NCBI GenBank assembly: GCA_024449915.1
Contig: JAMZAV010000004.1
Location: 868,001-932,000, forward strand
DNA length: 64,000 nucleotides
Direction of reading: 5' to 3'
Source: Sweltsa coloradensis
Lineage: Eukaryota > Arthropoda > Insecta > Plecoptera > Chloroperlidae
In this document: one piece after another, positions 62,108 to 64,000 of the stretch
How positions within the stretch are numbered: position 1 is the stretch's first letter
Layout of the letters: each line of letters opens with the position of its first letter
Notes under the pieces: generated by a model
The model's database searches: none
Told to the model about the DNA's origin: nothing
Seen by the model: only the letters and a program-made list of their open reading frames with translations
Position numbers and translations under genes: made by a program

Positions 62108-62365
62108 GTGTTGGCTCGGGCGCTAAGCGCTCGACTCTGATTCGGAAGGTCCCGGATTCGAATCCCGTCGAGACCGGCAATCCTGACTGAAGGTTTTTTC
62201 CGAAGTTTTCCTCTGTCGTTAAGGCAAATGCAAGGGATTGAGTCGTCTTAAATAGCCCTCGGACATCCCTTCACAATTGTCCTATCTGACACATACCTAG
62301 TTCACCTGACGAGGGACTTATTGCACCCTACAACAGGTTTCCCACGATAAAAATTTAAATTTATA
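62108..62365 (+). mobile_element. tRNA-derived SINE, most complete copy
   Basis: An A-box-like GGCTCGGGCGCTAAGCG and a B box GGATTCGAATCCC (62154-62166) are followed by CGGCAATCCTGACTGAAGG, the body GTTTTCCTCTGTCGTTAAGG and the tail GCACCCTACAACAGG. The order is head, body and 3' tail as in insect tRNA SINEs. Confidence 0.75.
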
Positions 62366-62484
62366 AGCGTGTTTTTACTCACCTTGCGAGAGTCGCAGGT
62401 AGGAAGTGCAACGTGAATAGCTTCTGAAGGTCATAGACTGGTTTCAATAGAATCCAGTATGCGTTTAGTATAAATTAATCATAT

Positions 62485-62556
62485 GCTTCGATAGCTCAAT
62501 GTTAGAGCGCAGGCGTATTGAGACGTAGGTTCTGGGTTCGAATCCCAGTCGGGGTA
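62485..62556 (+). tRNA. tRNA-like sequence, unit 1 (probable pseudogene)
   Basis: The acceptor arms GCTTCGA/TCGGGGT pair fully with G-U wobbles, the D stem is GCTC/GAGC and the T arm CTGGG-TTCGAAT-CCCAG is perfect, with a discriminator A at 62556. The anticodon stem (CAGGC/GACGT) pairs at only two of five positions. The canonical position gives anticodon ATT, which is not a usual eukaryotic tRNA. A T-run (62557-62563) follows as a Pol III terminator. The likely status is a worn tRNA gene or tRNA-like Pol III unit. Confidence 0.45.
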
Positions 62557-62566
62557 TTTTTTTAAA

Positions 62567-62638
62567 TGAGGGGTAGCTCAATGGGTAGAGCGCAGGCGTA
62601 TTGAGACTGTGGTTCTGGGTTCGATCCCCAGACGGGAC
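62567..62638 (+). tRNA. tRNA-like sequence, unit 2 (probable pseudogene)
   Basis: It repeats the D arm and anticodon region of unit 1 (TAGAGCGCAGGCGTATTGAG) about 82 bp downstream, with a T arm CTGGG-TTCGATC-CCCAG. Its anticodon stem (CAGGC/GACTG) pairs at four of five positions, but TGAGGGG and ACGGGAC do not form an acceptor stem. A T-run (62640-62648) follows. Confidence 0.4.
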
Positions 62639-62649
62639 ATTTTTTTTTA

Positions 62650-64000
62650 CGACAATTTCTATCCTTTAACATTAATATTTAAGCTTTTGTTGAGCGAGGG
62701 TTAAGGGGGCAGGAATGGCCTATGTCGTGCATGTTAAATTGACTAAATTCTTGTACCATTTACTCCCTGGCATTTAGTCTTAGATACTAATTTTTTCCCC
62801 TTCTCGATTAGCCTGTTACCTAGAAACTGTGTGTGGAGATTTTTGAATTTTGAAAATCTGAGGTTACCAGATTTTTTTTAAATTATCAAAAAAAATCCCA
62901 GAAAATTGACATTTTTCGAAAACAATTTATTGGTTAAAATTGGATGATGATATTTTTTCGAAATTCCCGACGCACAGTTTCTTTAAAACACAATAAAGAA
63001 TTAGTCCTGAAAATTTCAAGGCTCTAGCTTCAAAACTGCCTAACTTATAAGTACCGTAGTTTAAGAAAGTATAGTTTTGAGTAAACGGGTGTTAAAGTTA
63101 ATATATAAGGTGTACTTCATGTGCAGTAATTACATTACCGGTACCATTTTTTCGGAGGGTATTCAACTTAGAGATTTTTTTTTTTTATTCAGCACATTGG
63201 AGTTTTTGCTAACAATATTTTTTATCTTGTTTTTTTTTTTTTTATATTAATTTTTTAGTCGTCAATATACGATGGTTGTCATAGCAACAAAAAATAATTA
63301 AATTTTTGCAAAAAAAAAAAAAAATTATGATTAACAATATAACATATTCAACCCAAAAAATCAACTTTGACAATAAGTTTTATTCCTGCTTCCCTTAAAC
63401 GTCTATAGCAGTTGTGACTAGCTATTACAAAGGCTTGGGAGCATGCAATGGAAAAGGTATAAAGATTATTAATTGGTTTGTTTAGGGCGCAACACTCTGC
63501 ATGGCTCGTGGTAGAATATTATAGATAATTTGTTCACGGTCATCCTAGTATGGAATTGTTTTTCATTTCTTTGCCAAAAGGAATGTGGATACGTGGTAAA
63601 CATTGTAATAAAGTAAATGTCAATGATTCAGATTAATTGTATGTATTCTATGTAGAGTCCTCTGCAGCATTTTGAGGGCACTACTTTTCCCTCCAAGAAA
63701 CTAAATTCACAAACAGGCCGACTCATGTACCAATTATACCTTCGTCAGAACGCCGGACCAACCACCAGGAGACGCGTGTTTCGACGTTGCCAACTAGAAA
63801 TCAAAACTAACAATGTGGTCCCGCGACACATTTAAATTACTTTTCTATAATGTTGAACGGAGTGGAGCCTCTGTATCGGCATCGCTGTTCGAAGTCTGAG
63901 GCGCACCGCGAAATTAGGGGATGACAGGTTGACAAGACTATTTATTCCGTTCGAATGAAGAGCGGCGAAATAGGCATTGCACACAAATTTCCGCAGAAAA
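62650..64000. other. Gene-free DNA at right edge
   Basis: AT-rich with several long A or T runs (63170-63330). The missing aquaporin terminal exon might be here, but no convincing acceptor plus C-terminal tail was found. Confidence 0.4.

Noticed and set aside
63668..63835. Possible terminal aquaporin exon after CCTCTGCAG
   Set aside because: About 55 codons are open to a TAA, but the product is highly basic and unlike aquaporin C-tails, and the acceptor tract is weak.

Overview
This is a window of animal nuclear DNA, most likely from an arthropod and probably an insect with a large, repeat-rich genome. The evidence is a single spliced gene with phase-0 introns, a water-channel protein of the insect DRIP/PRIP type, AT-rich intergenic DNA without long ORFs, and many tRNA-derived SINEs, hAT and foldback elements and MITEs. 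There is no operon, CRISPR array or bacterial gene structure.

The only confident protein-coding gene is an aquaporin on the + strand. Five coding exons (47796-48005, 48717-48860, 52549-52767, 53445-53525, 56068-56181) join in one frame to give 256 residues. They include both NPA boxes and a predicted F/H/A/R selectivity filter. The ATG lies 14 bases after an acceptor-like AG, so a non-coding first exon probably lies upstream. The last coding exon or exons and the stop codon were not found. Everything upstream of 47.7 kb is intergenic DNA or the gene's long 5' intron.

The introns hold most of the interest. Introns 1, 4 and 5 carry minisatellites that start at or just after the 5' splice site (32-bp, 30-31-bp and 69/78-bp units), and intron 2 has a MITE copy about 25 bp after its donor. 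In intron 5 the repeat unit includes the last codons of exon 5 and the splice donor, so eight in-frame donor copies exist. A 3.8-kb hAT-like element with a perfect 8-bp target duplication (CCCCCGTC) has inserted inside this array. A second hAT-like element, rich in GGCCC motifs and flanked by ATAGAGGG duplications, sits in intron 4.

Outside the gene, 14.2-16.7 kb is a foldback element. Each arm is a tandem array of about 155-bp units, and the centre holds a decayed minus-strand protein relic. Other structures are long palindromes at 32.3 and 38.0 kb, a 28.4-kb palindrome with hammerhead-ribozyme-like cores in both arms, three copies of a TTAA-bordered MITE, a three-copy 66-bp repeat, a truncated non-LTR retrotransposon tail, SINE copies on both strands, and two tandem tRNA-like units with T-run terminators near 62.5 kb. 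All assignments come from reading the sequence; no database search was possible.
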